A stretch of 64,000 bases of DNA from Novosphingobium sp. G106 (GTDB lineage: Bacteria > Pseudomonadota > Alphaproteobacteria > Sphingomonadales > Sphingomonadaceae): assembly GCF_019075875.1 (NCBI RefSeq), contig NZ_JAHOOZ010000001.1, positions 5,150,001 through 5,214,000 on the forward strand, given 5' to 3'. The notes beneath the pieces were generated by a model. The model saw nothing but the letters and a program-made list of their open reading frames with translations. It searched no databases and was not told the DNA's origin. The position numbers were made by a program, and so were the translations under genes. Every line of letters begins with the position of its first letter. The first letter of the stretch is position 1. Positions 7,677-15,690 of this stretch are shown here, one piece after another.

Positions 7677-8329
7677 GCAGCGAAGAAGAAGAGCTGATCC
7701 AGAAGGAGCTTGCGGCCCGCGCGTCGCGGCTGTTCTCCGGCCGCGTCGAGTTCCTGCGCAGCGCGCCGGCGCTCCAGTTCCTGCCCGATCCCGACGTGCC
7801 CGAGATCGCCTTCGCCGGGCGATCCAACGTCGGCAAGTCCTCGCTGCTCAACGCGCTCACCGGGCGCCGCGCGATCGCGCGCGCGTCGGTGACGCCAGGC
7901 CGCACGCAGGAGCTCAACTTCTTCGACGTCGGCGAGCCCACCGTGATGCGGCTGGTCGACATGCCAGGCTATGGCTTCGCCAAGGCGCCGCTCAAGGTCG
8001 TCGAGAACTGGAAGCGGCTGGTGCGCGATTTCCTGCGCGGGCGGCACGTGCTCAAGCGCACGCTGCTATTGGTCGACTCGCGCCACGGCGTGAAGCCGGT
8101 CGATGCCGAAATGATGAAGATGCTCGACGAGGCAGCCGTCGGTTACCGCGTCGTCCTGACCAAGGCGGACAAGATCAAGGCCAGCGATCTCGCGGCCGTC
8201 CGCGCTGCGACCGAGGCCGAGGCGCGCAAGCATCCGGCCGCCTATCCGGAAATCCTGGTAACCTCGTCGGAAATGAAGATGGGCATCGACGAACTGCGTG
8301 CCGCCGTTCTGGCAGACTCCGAGATCTGA
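7673..8329 (+). CDS. engB: Ribosome biogenesis GTPase EngB/YsxC
   Basis: 218 residues from a GTG overlapping the yidC stop. TrmE-Era-EngA-like GTPase motifs in order: G1 GRSNVGKSS (49-57), G2 TPGRT (74-78), G3 DMPGYG (96-101), G4 LTKADK. The family acts in late assembly of the 50S subunit and cell-cycle progression. The N-terminal 40 residues before the GTPase fold are a normal extension for alphaproteobacteria. Confidence 0.96.
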   Translation: MSSEEEELIQKELAARASRLFSGRVEFLRSAPALQFLPDPDVPEIAFAGRSNVGKSSLLNALTGRRAIARASVTPGRTQELNFFDVGEPTVMRLVDMPGYGFAKAPLKVVENWKRLVRDFLRGRHVLKRTLLLVDSRHGVKPVDAEMMKMLDEAAVGYRVVLTKADKIKASDLAAVRAATEAEARKHPAAYPEILVTSSEMKMGIDELRAAVLADSEI

Positions 8330-8368
8330 CGCGGCCTTCAAGTTGCTCCCGCTAGGTTGAAGTTACGG

Positions 8369-8401
8369 CACCGGCCCGCTCTCCCTTCGAGCAGGCCGGT
8401 G
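8369..8401. terminator. Hairpin between convergent engB and CAP gene
   Basis: Perfect 8-bp arms 8369-8376 and 8394-8401, extended inward by a GCTC/GAGC pairing after one mismatch. No T tract follows on either strand, so intrinsic termination is uncertain; position between convergent genes fits. Confidence 0.4.
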
Positions 8402-8428
8402 TCGGTTCCACGGCGGTGGAGAACGAAA

Positions 8429-8953
8429 CTAGAGAACCTTTTCGCCGATGTAGTTGCCGGCTTCGGCATAGCGGCAGACGAGGATGTCTTCGCGCCCGCT
8501 GCTCGCCTTGGCGCAGCCGACTTCGCCCGTGGCGCGCCAGATCAGCTGGGTGTAGTGGCCGACGTCCTCGACCTCGCCGGTCGTGCTGTTGTTCGGGAAG
8601 GTCCCCTGGCGGAAATACTTCTTCTCGCGGATCCAGGCGTCGACCATGGCCTCAGGTGCGAAATAGCCCTTGGTGCCGGCCCAGAGGTTCTCGCCCTCGG
8701 GCGAGAAGCGGTTCTCCGGCGCATGCTCGAAGCGGCCAGTAGCAGCGAGCGCATCGGCCCAGCGCTGCGCGGAAACCGCCAGAGCCGGATCCCAGCGCAG
8801 CGGGCCGACGCCCATCCGGGCGCGTTCGGCGTTGTGCATGGCAAGGACGCGGGCCTCGAAAGTCGGAGTCACGCCCGAGGCGCCCGTCAGCAGAGGGGCG
8901 ATGAGGGCCAGCGCGCCGCTCGCGACAATCGATTTGAGCCTTCTTCCCGCCAT
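8429..8953 (-). CDS. Secreted CAP-domain (SCP/PR-1) protein
   Basis: 174 residues. Signal peptide at about 1-25 (VASGALALIAPLLTGAS). The CAP fold shows its signature features: His40 in LAMHNAERA, GENLWAG (87-93), GHYTQLIWR (132-140) and a pair of Cys near 147 and 160. Known: bacterial CAP proteins are extracytoplasmic, with little known biochemistry. It is followed leftward by the engB hairpin; upstream lie three 13-bp iterons. Confidence 0.88.
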   Translation of the reverse strand: MAGRRLKSIVASGALALIAPLLTGASGVTPTFEARVLAMHNAERARMGVGPLRWDPALAVSAQRWADALAATGRFEHAPENRFSPEGENLWAGTKGYFAPEAMVDAWIREKKYFRQGTFPNNSTTGEVEDVGHYTQLIWRATGEVGCAKASSGREDILVCRYAEAGNYIGEKVL

Positions 8954-9021
8954 TGCCAGAACACCTTCCGCTGCGATGCGGAGGATTCTGCACGGAGGAG
9001 GTCAGGGCCCGGTTTAGGTCC

Positions 9022-9070
9022 ATGGTAAGCGACGATGGTAAGCAGCAATGGTAACCGAGGAGTTTACCAT
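9022..9070. repeat. Three 13-bp iterons plus an inverted copy
   Basis: ATGGTAA begins at 9022, 9035 and 9048, exactly 13 bp apart; the first two copies extend to ATGGTAAGC. The inverted form TTACCAT lies at 9064-9070. They fill the gap upstream of the CAP gene and just past the end of the L,D-transpeptidase gene, so they could bind a regulator of the CAP gene. Confidence 0.6.
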
Positions 9071-9100
9071 CGGCTTCTGGCGGCTCGTATGACTACTTGG

Positions 9101-9739
9101 TCAGACGGCAGGTTTCAGGATAACGACGGGGTCGCCCGGCTTGACCTGGTCGAAGAGTTGGTGGGCGAATGCGGTCGGCACGCCAATGCAGCCGTGCGTC
9201 GCCGCGCCGGGGCGGACGTCGCTGCCGTGGATCGCCACGCCGTCCGAGGTCAGTCGAAGCATGAAGGGCATCGGCGCGTCATAGGTGCGCGAGTGGTAGT
9301 CTTCGGCCTTCTCGAGGATTGGGAATGTTCCCAGCGGGCTTTCCTTGTCGGACGCGCCGTAGAGCACCACCGTCGTACCGATCTCGTGCCCGCCGCGGAA
9401 CACGGATAGCAACTGGTGCGTCAGGTCGACGCGGATCCAGATGGGACCCTGCGGCACGTCCTTGTCGTCCCAGACAGACTCGCCAAAACGCATCTTCTCT
9501 TTGACGTTCAGGACCGATTTTATGGTTTCCGTGCGCCCATCCGGCAGCTTCATGATGGGGAAGCCGGTTGCGGGATAGTAGAAGCGCGTGCCTGAAATGC
9601 TGCGGATGTCGATGGGCGCCGCGGATACTGGCGGGGCTGCCCGGCCTTCACGAATTGACGTCGCGCCGAAGTAGAGCGCCGCAGCGACGCAGCATCCGGC
9701 CGTCAATGCCAGAAGCGAACGGCCCGCGGAAATGCCCAT
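9101..9739 (-). CDS. L,D-transpeptidase (YkuD domain)
   Basis: 212 residues. N-terminal membrane span or signal (about 8-25). The YkuD catalytic domain lies at about 100-210, with His171 and Cys184 in HGSDVRPGAATHGCIGVP, the H-x14-17-[S/T]-H-G-C-h-[G/R] active site. Such enzymes form 3-3 peptidoglycan crosslinks or attach lipoproteins. The neighbouring gene to the left encodes another exported protein. Substrate not predictable. Confidence 0.92.
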   Translation of the reverse strand: MGISAGRSLLALTAGCCVAAALYFGATSIREGRAAPPVSAAPIDIRSISGTRFYYPATGFPIMKLPDGRTETIKSVLNVKEKMRFGESVWDDKDVPQGPIWIRVDLTHQLLSVFRGGHEIGTTVVLYGASDKESPLGTFPILEKAEDYHSRTYDAPMPFMLRLTSDGVAIHGSDVRPGAATHGCIGVPTAFAHQLFDQVKPGDPVVILKPAV

Positions 9740-9745
9740 GCGGAA

Positions 9746-10351
9746 CTAGGCCTGGAGAGGCAATGCGCGGAGTTTGCGGTTCCGGTGGCGCATCATGCTG
9801 CCGACCAGGAACAGGCCGACGATGTTCATCAGCCAGGTCGTCGGCTCTGGTACCGGCGAAGGCGGCGGTGCGTCTTCGGTTACCTGAGGAATGCAGCAGC
9901 CAGGGCCGCCCGGTCCCTCTGGCGACGAGACGAACGGAACCACGCCCGGCAGCCCCAAGTCCATCGGCTCGGCGCCCGCAAGCACTGGTGCACCCTCGTT
10001 CATGAGGCCCAGCGGCGGGGCTTCGGCGGGGAGCAGTCCGGCGAAAGGCGGCGGGACGCGTTCGCGGGTTGCCGCGAGAACGCGCTCGGCCGGCGGCACC
10101 GCGAGATGCGGGCTCGACCGCGTGGTCGAAGCCAGGCGTTCCGGCTTGATGTTATAAAGTGCTCCCGGCGTGCGGCCACCCGGCGAACGAGCGGACAGCA
10201 CTTCCAGGGGGCTGCGCCAGGCCGAGGCGAGTACCGCCTGGTTCTGGGTAAACAGGAACAGCAGGACCAGGGCAACGACGATCGGCGCCGCAAACAGCAC
10301 GCGATCCATCTGGGTCTTGGATATCGAAGATTTGCGGAAGATAATCCGCAT
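9746..10351 (-). CDS. PEP-CTERM-like C-terminal sorting protein
   Basis: 201 residues. An N-terminal span (about 18-40, VLFAAPIVVALVLLFLFTQN) is followed by a low-complexity Pro/Ala-rich middle. The C-terminus has the PEP-CTERM pattern: PVPEPTTWLMNIVGLFLVGS then a basic MRHRNRK tail. Known: such tails are sorted by exosortases to the outer surface, often with exopolysaccharide. No exosortase is in this window. The long N-terminal span with 17 residues before it is odd for a cleaved signal. It ends 6 bases before the L,D-transpeptidase start, so both may be one operon. Confidence 0.7.
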   Translation of the reverse strand: MRIIFRKSSISKTQMDRVLFAAPIVVALVLLFLFTQNQAVLASAWRSPLEVLSARSPGGRTPGALYNIKPERLASTTRSSPHLAVPPAERVLAATRERVPPPFAGLLPAEAPPLGLMNEGAPVLAGAEPMDLGLPGVVPFVSSPEGPGGPGCCIPQVTEDAPPPSPVPEPTTWLMNIVGLFLVGSMMRHRNRKLRALPLQA

Positions 10352-10641
10352 ATCGTGCCCCTGTTCTCAACGGCTGCCCGCCGTGCCGGTGAACCTACCG
10401 ACAGTGTTATTACCGATTTGTGCCTATAGTCAAAAATAGTGCCCTTGTCCTGTCACAAGTTGCAATCTCCGGTGCAGTTCCGGTCGATGTCCCAATCCTG
10501 GGCAATCGCGACCGAATCGGTTACCGGCCGTTCAGCCTCGACTCGGTCTGGCTGAATGGGTTAGGGCCCCACGGTTTCCCGGGGCCTTAGGGGAAAACCC
10601 CCCGGGGGTTCTACGAGGACTGCCAGAGAAAGCGCGCGTTC
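10352..10641. other. Intergenic region with stacked GC-rich hairpins ahead of the GST gene
   Basis: 290 bases between divergent genes. Arms 10528-10537/10550-10559 (10 bp, one wobble) and 10563-10570/10580-10587 (8 bp, one wobble) are followed by a GGGG-AAAA-CCCC type hairpin. The T/A-rich part near 10405-10440 could hold the promoters. No gene seen. Confidence 0.5.
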
Positions 10642-11310
10642 ATGAAGCTCATCATTGGCAACAAGAACTATTCTAGCTGGAGCCTGCGCGGCTGGCTGGC
10701 GGTCAAGCAGTCGGGCCTCGCCTTCGAGGAGATTCAGGTCCCGCTCTACGGGGACGACTGGGACGAACAGAAGAAACGGATCGGCGAGATCGCGCCGTCG
10801 CAGGGCAAGGTGCCGATTCTCTGGGACGGCGAAGCCGTTGTCTGGGATAGTGTCGCGATCATCGAATACCTCGCCGACAAGGTCGGCCGTGACCGCTTCT
10901 GGCCCAAATCCGACGATGCGCGTGCCATGGCCAGATCGATGGTCGCGGAAATGCATTCGTCCTATTTCGCGTTGCGCCGGGAATGCCCGATGAACGTGCG
11001 CCGTCGATTCGAGCAATGGGACATCGGCGAAGAGGCGAGGGCCGACATCGTTCGCATTCTGACGCTCTGGGCCGAGGCCCGCGCTCGCTTTGGCAAGGGC
11101 GGGCCATACCTGTTCGGCAGCTTCTGCGCCGCGGACATCATCTACGCCCCGGTCGTCAGCCGCTTCCTCACTTACAATGTGCCCGTACCGGGCTTTGCCG
11201 CAACCTATATGGAAGCCGTCTGGGAGCACGAATGGCTCCAGCAATGGATCGAAGCGGCCGAAGCCGAGGAATGGACGATCGAGCAGTACGAGATGCCGGT
11301 ACGCGCGTGA
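10642..11310 (+). CDS. Glutathione S-transferase family protein
   Basis: 222 residues. The N-terminal thioredoxin-like domain starts KLIIGNKNYSSWSLRGWLA; the Ser/Ser-Trp-Ser-Leu-Arg motif near 11-16 gives the activating hydroxyl, and VPILWDGEAVVWDSVAIIEY holds the cis-Pro and the D-S-x-A-I-x-E-Y glutathione site. The all-helical C-terminal domain follows (about 90-215). This subgroup is common in alphaproteobacteria, with unknown substrate. It stands behind a structured leader and is followed by a YkgJ-type gene 83 bases on. Confidence 0.92.
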   Translation: MKLIIGNKNYSSWSLRGWLAVKQSGLAFEEIQVPLYGDDWDEQKKRIGEIAPSQGKVPILWDGEAVVWDSVAIIEYLADKVGRDRFWPKSDDARAMARSMVAEMHSSYFALRRECPMNVRRRFEQWDIGEEARADIVRILTLWAEARARFGKGGPYLFGSFCAADIIYAPVVSRFLTYNVPVPGFAATYMEAVWEHEWLQQWIEAAEAEEWTIEQYEMPVRA

Positions 11311-11392
11311 ACCGCGCCGCGCCGTCACAAATCTGAATTCGAGCCGGCCTATGCTGGACGTTCATCCAAGAGCGTCGCGTGGACAGGCCGTC

Positions 11393-11956
11393 ATGACCGG
11401 ACAGAATGACTTGGTGCCCGGGCGCGAATGCGGCGAATGCAATGCCTGTTGTACCGACCTCGAGATAGTCGACGAGGCGATGACCAAGCCGCAGGGGCTC
11501 GTCTGTTCTAACTGGCGGGCGGAATGTGGCTGCACCATCTACGACACGCGTCCGCAGGCCTGCCGCAGCTTCGACTGTGGCTGGCGCCGCCTGGCGGAGC
11601 TCGGCGACAGGTGGCGGCCCGATCGTTCCGGCATCCTTATCAATTTCAGGAGCATGTCGGAATCCGCTGATGGCGTGGCGGCGCATCTGATCGTTATCGG
11701 CGGCGAGCAGGTGGCCCGAAGCGGCAATCTCGCGGCCCTTGCCGCCAGCCTGGTCGACGGGGGAACTCCGACGCATCTCGTCATTCCGGGCCCGTCCGGC
11801 AACGCAGGCCATCAGGTTCAGCTCAACGGTCCACTCAAGGACGCGGTCGCCGCGAAGAGCCTCGATCGCGCGCACAAGAGCATCCTTGATCTGGTCGAAG
11901 CCCTGCCCAAGTCGGTGCCGACCACTCGCATAAGGATGAGCCTGTCCTACCGCTGA
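11393..11956 (+). CDS. YkgJ-type cysteine cluster protein
   Basis: 187 residues from ATG 11393; an alternative ATG at 11351 would add 14 unconserved residues. The Cys cluster is at the N-terminus: ECGECNACC, then VCSNWRAECGCTIYDTRPQACRSFDCGW, the C-x2-C-x3-CC and C-x(n)-C-x-IY-x-x-RP-x-x-C pattern of the YkgJ family, thought to bind zinc or an Fe-S cluster. The C-terminal half carries no recognised motif. Cellular role unknown. It converges with the cupin gene through a hairpin carrying both stop codons. Confidence 0.85.
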   Translation: MTGQNDLVPGRECGECNACCTDLEIVDEAMTKPQGLVCSNWRAECGCTIYDTRPQACRSFDCGWRRLAELGDRWRPDRSGILINFRSMSESADGVAAHLIVIGGEQVARSGNLAALAASLVDGGTPTHLVIPGPSGNAGHQVQLNGPLKDAVAAKSLDRAHKSILDLVEALPKSVPTTRIRMSLSYR

Positions 11957-11970
11957 CCGCGCTCGGTCAG
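11953..11970. other. Hairpin shared by two convergent stop codons
   Basis: Perfect 7-bp arms 11953-11959 and 11964-11970 around a CGCT loop. Each arm contains the TGA stop of one of the convergent genes. No T tract, so it may be a weak bidirectional terminator or simply coincidental. Confidence 0.5.
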
Positions 11971-12434
11971 GCCGGCCTGCCCGGGCTTTCGTAAGGCGTG
12001 CCGTCCTTGTGTCGGTAGACGCCCTGATCGTCCCACATCATGTCGATGTCGGGATAGGAACCACCGGCATCGGGGCCGGCGCTGATCGCGACGAAGACGC
12101 AGTCCTCGCCGCTCTCGTTGATCAGGTGGTGGCCGTTCTCGACGTCCCTGGGCCAGGCGCAGATGTCGCCGGGGCGCAGCACCGTCCTGCCGGCATCCTC
12201 GATCAGCACCGCTTCGCCAGCCAGCATGACCAGCAATTCGTCCTCGCCGCTGTGCCAGTGGCGCTGCGAGGACCAGGCGCCGGGCTTCAGCACGACATGG
12301 CTCGCGCCGAACCGGGTGAGCCCGCCGACGGGTGCGAGGCGGCGATACCACCGCTCCTCCACTGCCGCGTTGAACGGCGCGGGATAGCCCGTGCGGTTGG
12401 TCTGCGGGATAGCTTCGAGATCGAGCTTGGGCAT
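11967..12434 (-). CDS. Cupin-domain protein
   Basis: 155 residues from ATG 12434. A single cupin barrel: motif 1 is HWHSGEDELLVMLAGEAVLI (metal ligands His, His, Glu) and motif 2 contains PGDICAWPRDVENGHHLIN. A Gly-rich C-terminal tail ends GTPYESPGRPA. The protein may bind a divalent metal, and sugar-phosphate isomerase-like or sensing roles are possible. The gene is divergent to dapE with 58 bases between starts. Confidence 0.88.
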   Translation of the reverse strand: MPKLDLEAIPQTNRTGYPAPFNAAVEERWYRRLAPVGGLTRFGASHVVLKPGAWSSQRHWHSGEDELLVMLAGEAVLIEDAGRTVLRPGDICAWPRDVENGHHLINESGEDCVFVAISAGPDAGGSYPDIDMMWDDQGVYRHKDGTPYESPGRPA

Positions 12435-12492
12435 CGCGCTGCTCCTCCTGCCTTGTTTCCGCGGCTTATAGCCCATATGCGATAGGGCACAC

Positions 12493-13629
12493 ATGCAAGT
12501 CGCCGAAACCGTCCTCGACCTGACCGAAGCTCTCATCGCCTGCCCGAGCGTGACGCCGGCGGCCGGGCTGGTGTTCGATTGCCTCGAAGCGCAGCTCGCG
12601 CCGCTGGGCTTTTCCGTACACCGCGCGGTGACGGGCGAGGCGCCCGACGGCCCGGTCGAGAACCTCTTCGCAATCCGCAAGGGGCCTCCCGGTAGTCGCC
12701 ATTTCGCCTTTGCCGGCCATGTCGACGTGGTTCCGCCGGGCGAGGGCTGGACCTCGGCGCCTTTCGCGCCCGAGCGGCGCGGCGACCTGCTGCACGGCCG
12801 CGGCGCTGTCGACATGAAAGGCGCGATCGCCGCCATGATCGGTGCGGTGCGCGAGATCCCGGCCGATGCCGGCACGATCAGCTTCATCATCACCGGAGAC
12901 GAGGAAGGCCCGGCCAAGTACGGCACTCTGGCGCTGATCGACCACATGCGCGCGGTGGATGCGGTGCCCGACCTTTGCCTCGTCGGCGAGCCGACCTCGT
13001 CGGCCCGGCTCGGCGATGTCATGAAGATCGGCCGGCGCGGCTCGGTCAACATCTGGCTCGAGGTTGAGGGTACACAGGGCCACGTCGCCTATCCGTACCT
13101 TGCTGACAATCCCGCGCCCAAGCTGGTCGCGCTGCTGGCCGAGCTCGATGCCCTGGTGCTCGACGAGGGCACCGACTGGTTCCAGGCCTCGAACCTCGAG
13201 ATTACCGACATCGGCATCGGCAATGCCGCAACCAACGTCATCCCGGCGAAAGCCGACGCGCGCGTGTCGATCCGGTTCAACGATCTGCACTCGGGCGAAG
13301 GGCTGGCCGCGCGCGTTGCCGAGATCGCCGCGCGCCACGGCGGAACCGCCCGCGCCGTGATCTCGGGCGAGGCGTTCCTGACCCTGCCCGGCGATTTCTC
13401 GCGGCTCGTCGCCGAGGCGGTCGAGATCGAGACCGGACTGGTGCCCGAGGCTTCGACCAGCGGCGGGACTTCGGACGCCCGCTTCCTCCGCGCGCTCTGC
13501 CCGGTGATCGAGTTCGGCCTGAGCAACGCCACGATGCACAAGCGCGACGAGGCCGTGGCGATCGCCGATCTCGACGTCCTGGTGCGGATCTACCGCCGGA
13601 TAGCCGACGCGGCGCTCGAAGCAGGCTGA
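12493..13629 (+). CDS. dapE: Succinyl-diaminopimelate desuccinylase
   Basis: 378 residues, normal for DapE (M20A). Metal-site motifs: FAGHVDVVPPGEGW, GRGAVDMKGAIAAMIGAV, and ITGDEEGPAKYGT with the catalytic Glu pair; the C-terminal ligand lies in FGLSNATMHKRDEAV. The reaction hydrolyses N-succinyl-LL-diaminopimelate to LL-diaminopimelate and succinate in lysine and peptidoglycan synthesis, with two zinc ions. dapB, an earlier step, lies 3 kb away, not in the same operon. Confidence 0.96.
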   Translation: MQVAETVLDLTEALIACPSVTPAAGLVFDCLEAQLAPLGFSVHRAVTGEAPDGPVENLFAIRKGPPGSRHFAFAGHVDVVPPGEGWTSAPFAPERRGDLLHGRGAVDMKGAIAAMIGAVREIPADAGTISFIITGDEEGPAKYGTLALIDHMRAVDAVPDLCLVGEPTSSARLGDVMKIGRRGSVNIWLEVEGTQGHVAYPYLADNPAPKLVALLAELDALVLDEGTDWFQASNLEITDIGIGNAATNVIPAKADARVSIRFNDLHSGEGLAARVAEIAARHGGTARAVISGEAFLTLPGDFSRLVAEAVEIETGLVPEASTSGGTSDARFLRALCPVIEFGLSNATMHKRDEAVAIADLDVLVRIYRRIADAALEAG

Positions 13630-13710
13630 GTCTACGCCGCTTGCGGTATTTGCCGCCGCCCGCATGCCCTGTTAGCGTCCACGCGGGCGGTTCCCAGGCG
13701 GGGTGATTTG

Positions 13711-15024
13711 ATGACGCGACGGCTGACGATCTGGATCTTGGCAGGGCTCTTCCTGGGCATCGCCGTCGGAACCGCGCTCCACCACAGCTTTCCGGAAGGC
13801 GATGCGACACTCGCCCAGATCGCCGACATGCTCAAGCTGCTGCCGGACGTGTTCCTGCATCTGATCAAGATGATCATCGCACCGCTGGTCTTCGCGACCC
13901 TCGTGACCGGCATCGCGGGCATGGGCGACAGTTCGGCGCTTGGGCGGATCGGCGGGCGCGCGCTCGCCTGGTTCATCACGGCCAGCCTTATCTCCATCGG
14001 CGTCGGCCTGTTGCTGATCAACTTTTTCCAGCCCGGCGTGGGGCTGGAATTCAAGGCGGGTGGAGACATCGGGCAATTGGCGACGGGCGACTTCACCTTC
14101 CGCCATTTCGTGCTCGAAGTCTTCCCGACCAGCGCGGCCGACGCGATGTCCAAGAACAACGTGCTGCAGATCCTGGTCTTCTCGCTGTTCTTCGGCGTCG
14201 CGCTTTCGGCGCTGCGCGAGCGCGGTGAGATCATCGTCAAGGGATTGGATGCCTTGGCCCAGGTGATGATGCAGGCGACCGACTACGTCATGCGCTTCGC
14301 GCCCTTCGCGGTGTTCGGGGCCATGGCCTCGGTCATCGCGCTGCGCGGGTTCGGCATCGTCATCACCTATGCCGCCTTGATGAGCGAGTTCTACCTCGGC
14401 TTGCTGATCCTCTGGTCGATCCTGTTCGGCATGTGCGCGATCGTGCTGGGCAAGCGCGCGCTCGCGCTGGCGCGCTATATCCGCGAGCCCGTGATCCTCG
14501 CATTCTCGACCGCAAGCTCGGAAAGCGCCCTGCCGCGGTTGTTCGAACAGCTCGACAAGTTCGGCGTCCCGCGGCGCATCTCGGGCTTCGTCCTGCCGCT
14601 GGGCTACAGCTTCAACCTCGACGGCTCGATGATGTACACGAGCTTCGCGACGATGTTCATCGCCCAGGCCTATGGCATCCATCTCGGCATCGGCCAGCAG
14701 ATCGCCATGCTGCTGACCTTGATGATCACATCCAAAGGCATCGCCGCCGTGCCGCGCGCCAGCCTGGTGGTGATCGCGGCGACACTGACCCAGTTCGGCT
14801 TGCCGGTCGAAGGGATCGCGCTGATCCTCGGCGTGGACACCTTCCTCGACATGGGCCGCACCGCCACCAACGTGCTCGGCAATGCCGTGGCGACCGCGGT
14901 CATCACCAAGTGGGAAGGCATGCTCCAGCCGATGCGCGATCCCGATGCGCCCTTTGTTGCCGACGCGCCTCACGACACGCCCGAGCACGGTCGCAAGGGC
15001 CTGAACATCGACCCGACACAATAG
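13711..15024 (+). CDS. Dicarboxylate/amino acid:cation symporter (DAACS family)
   Basis: 437 residues from ATG 13711 (GGCGGGG upstream). Eight or more spans plus two re-entrant loops. Family signatures: LTIWILAGLFLGIAVGTALH at the start, the serine-rich loop FSTASSESALPRLFEQ, YSFNLDGSMMYTSFATMFIA, and DTFLDMGRTATNVLGNAVAT. It is a Na+ or H+-coupled importer of glutamate, aspartate or C4-dicarboxylates (GltP/DctA type); which of these is not decidable from sequence alone. Confidence 0.93.
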   Translation: MTRRLTIWILAGLFLGIAVGTALHHSFPEGDATLAQIADMLKLLPDVFLHLIKMIIAPLVFATLVTGIAGMGDSSALGRIGGRALAWFITASLISIGVGLLLINFFQPGVGLEFKAGGDIGQLATGDFTFRHFVLEVFPTSAADAMSKNNVLQILVFSLFFGVALSALRERGEIIVKGLDALAQVMMQATDYVMRFAPFAVFGAMASVIALRGFGIVITYAALMSEFYLGLLILWSILFGMCAIVLGKRALALARYIREPVILAFSTASSESALPRLFEQLDKFGVPRRISGFVLPLGYSFNLDGSMMYTSFATMFIAQAYGIHLGIGQQIAMLLTLMITSKGIAAVPRASLVVIAATLTQFGLPVEGIALILGVDTFLDMGRTATNVLGNAVATAVITKWEGMLQPMRDPDAPFVADAPHDTPEHGRKGLNIDPTQ

Positions 15025-15081
15025 ACCGGTGCCTCGCCTAAGGGTATCGTTTGCGCAACGATAACGAGTGGAGAGGTCATC

Positions 15082-15690
15082 ATGCCGCGTATTGCATCGC
15101 TTCCCGTCGATCAGTGGGATCCCGGTCTTCGCGCACTTCTGCAGGTGGACACCGCACCGCTGCCTGACGTCCACAAGACGATTCTCGGCGTTTATGCCAA
15201 CGCGCCCGAGCTGGCGAAGCCGTTCTTCACCTTCGAAGCGGCGTTCTGGGCGGGCTTCACCCTGCGCCGCCGCTTGCTGGAAATGATGCGGCTGCGCATC
15301 GCCTTTCACAACCAGTGCCGCAGTTGCATGGCGATGCGTTGCGAGCCGGCGCTCGAAGATGGTCTGACCGAAGACCTAGTCTGCTCGCTCGAGCGGCCGG
15401 TGGAAGCGCCCGATCTGACCGAGGCGGAGAAGGCTGCGCTCCAGTTCGCCGATGCCTTCGCGACCAATCACCTCGCGATCGATGACGAGACGATCGAGGG
15501 CTTGCGCCGGTTCTATAGCGAGAAGGAGATCGTCGAGCTCTGCATGGTCTGCGCCTATTGCACAGGCTTCGGCCGCTTCGCCGCGATCTACAAGGCGATC
15601 GAGGACCTGCCCGAAAGCTACCAGGACATGACCGCGCGGACGACGCCCTGGGCGTCGGACCACACCGAGCGGGTAGTCGTGCCGTTCTGA
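15082..15690 (+). CDS. Carboxymuconolactone decarboxylase/AhpD-like protein
   Basis: 202 residues. The CMD fold (about 35-175) contains the redox motif CRSCMAMR (C-x2-C) in a helix, as in AhpD-type alkylhydroperoxidases, and a second Cys pair in CMVCAYCTGFGRF. Known: AhpD reduces AhpC; most relatives are uncharacterised. It is preceded by a good site (GAGAGG) and ends one base before the corrected end of nth, on the other strand. Confidence 0.87.
   Translation: MPRIASLPVDQWDPGLRALLQVDTAPLPDVHKTILGVYANAPELAKPFFTFEAAFWAGFTLRRRLLEMMRLRIAFHNQCRSCMAMRCEPALEDGLTEDLVCSLERPVEAPDLTEAEKAALQFADAFATNHLAIDDETIEGLRRFYSEKEIVELCMVCAYCTGFGRFAAIYKAIEDLPESYQDMTARTTPWASDHTERVVVPF

Noticed and set aside
9022..9070. 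CRISPR array
   Set aside because: Repeat unit is 13 bp with no spacers and no cas genes nearby.
13672..15309. 545-residue open frame on the minus strand opposite the symporter
   Set aside because: Low-complexity His/Gln/Arg/Asp-rich shadow of a clear membrane transporter.
15618..15690. Genuine 73-base overlap of nth with the AhpD-like gene
   Set aside because: Correcting one G in the run at 15714-15720 ends nth at 15692 with a normal C-terminus and removes the overlap.
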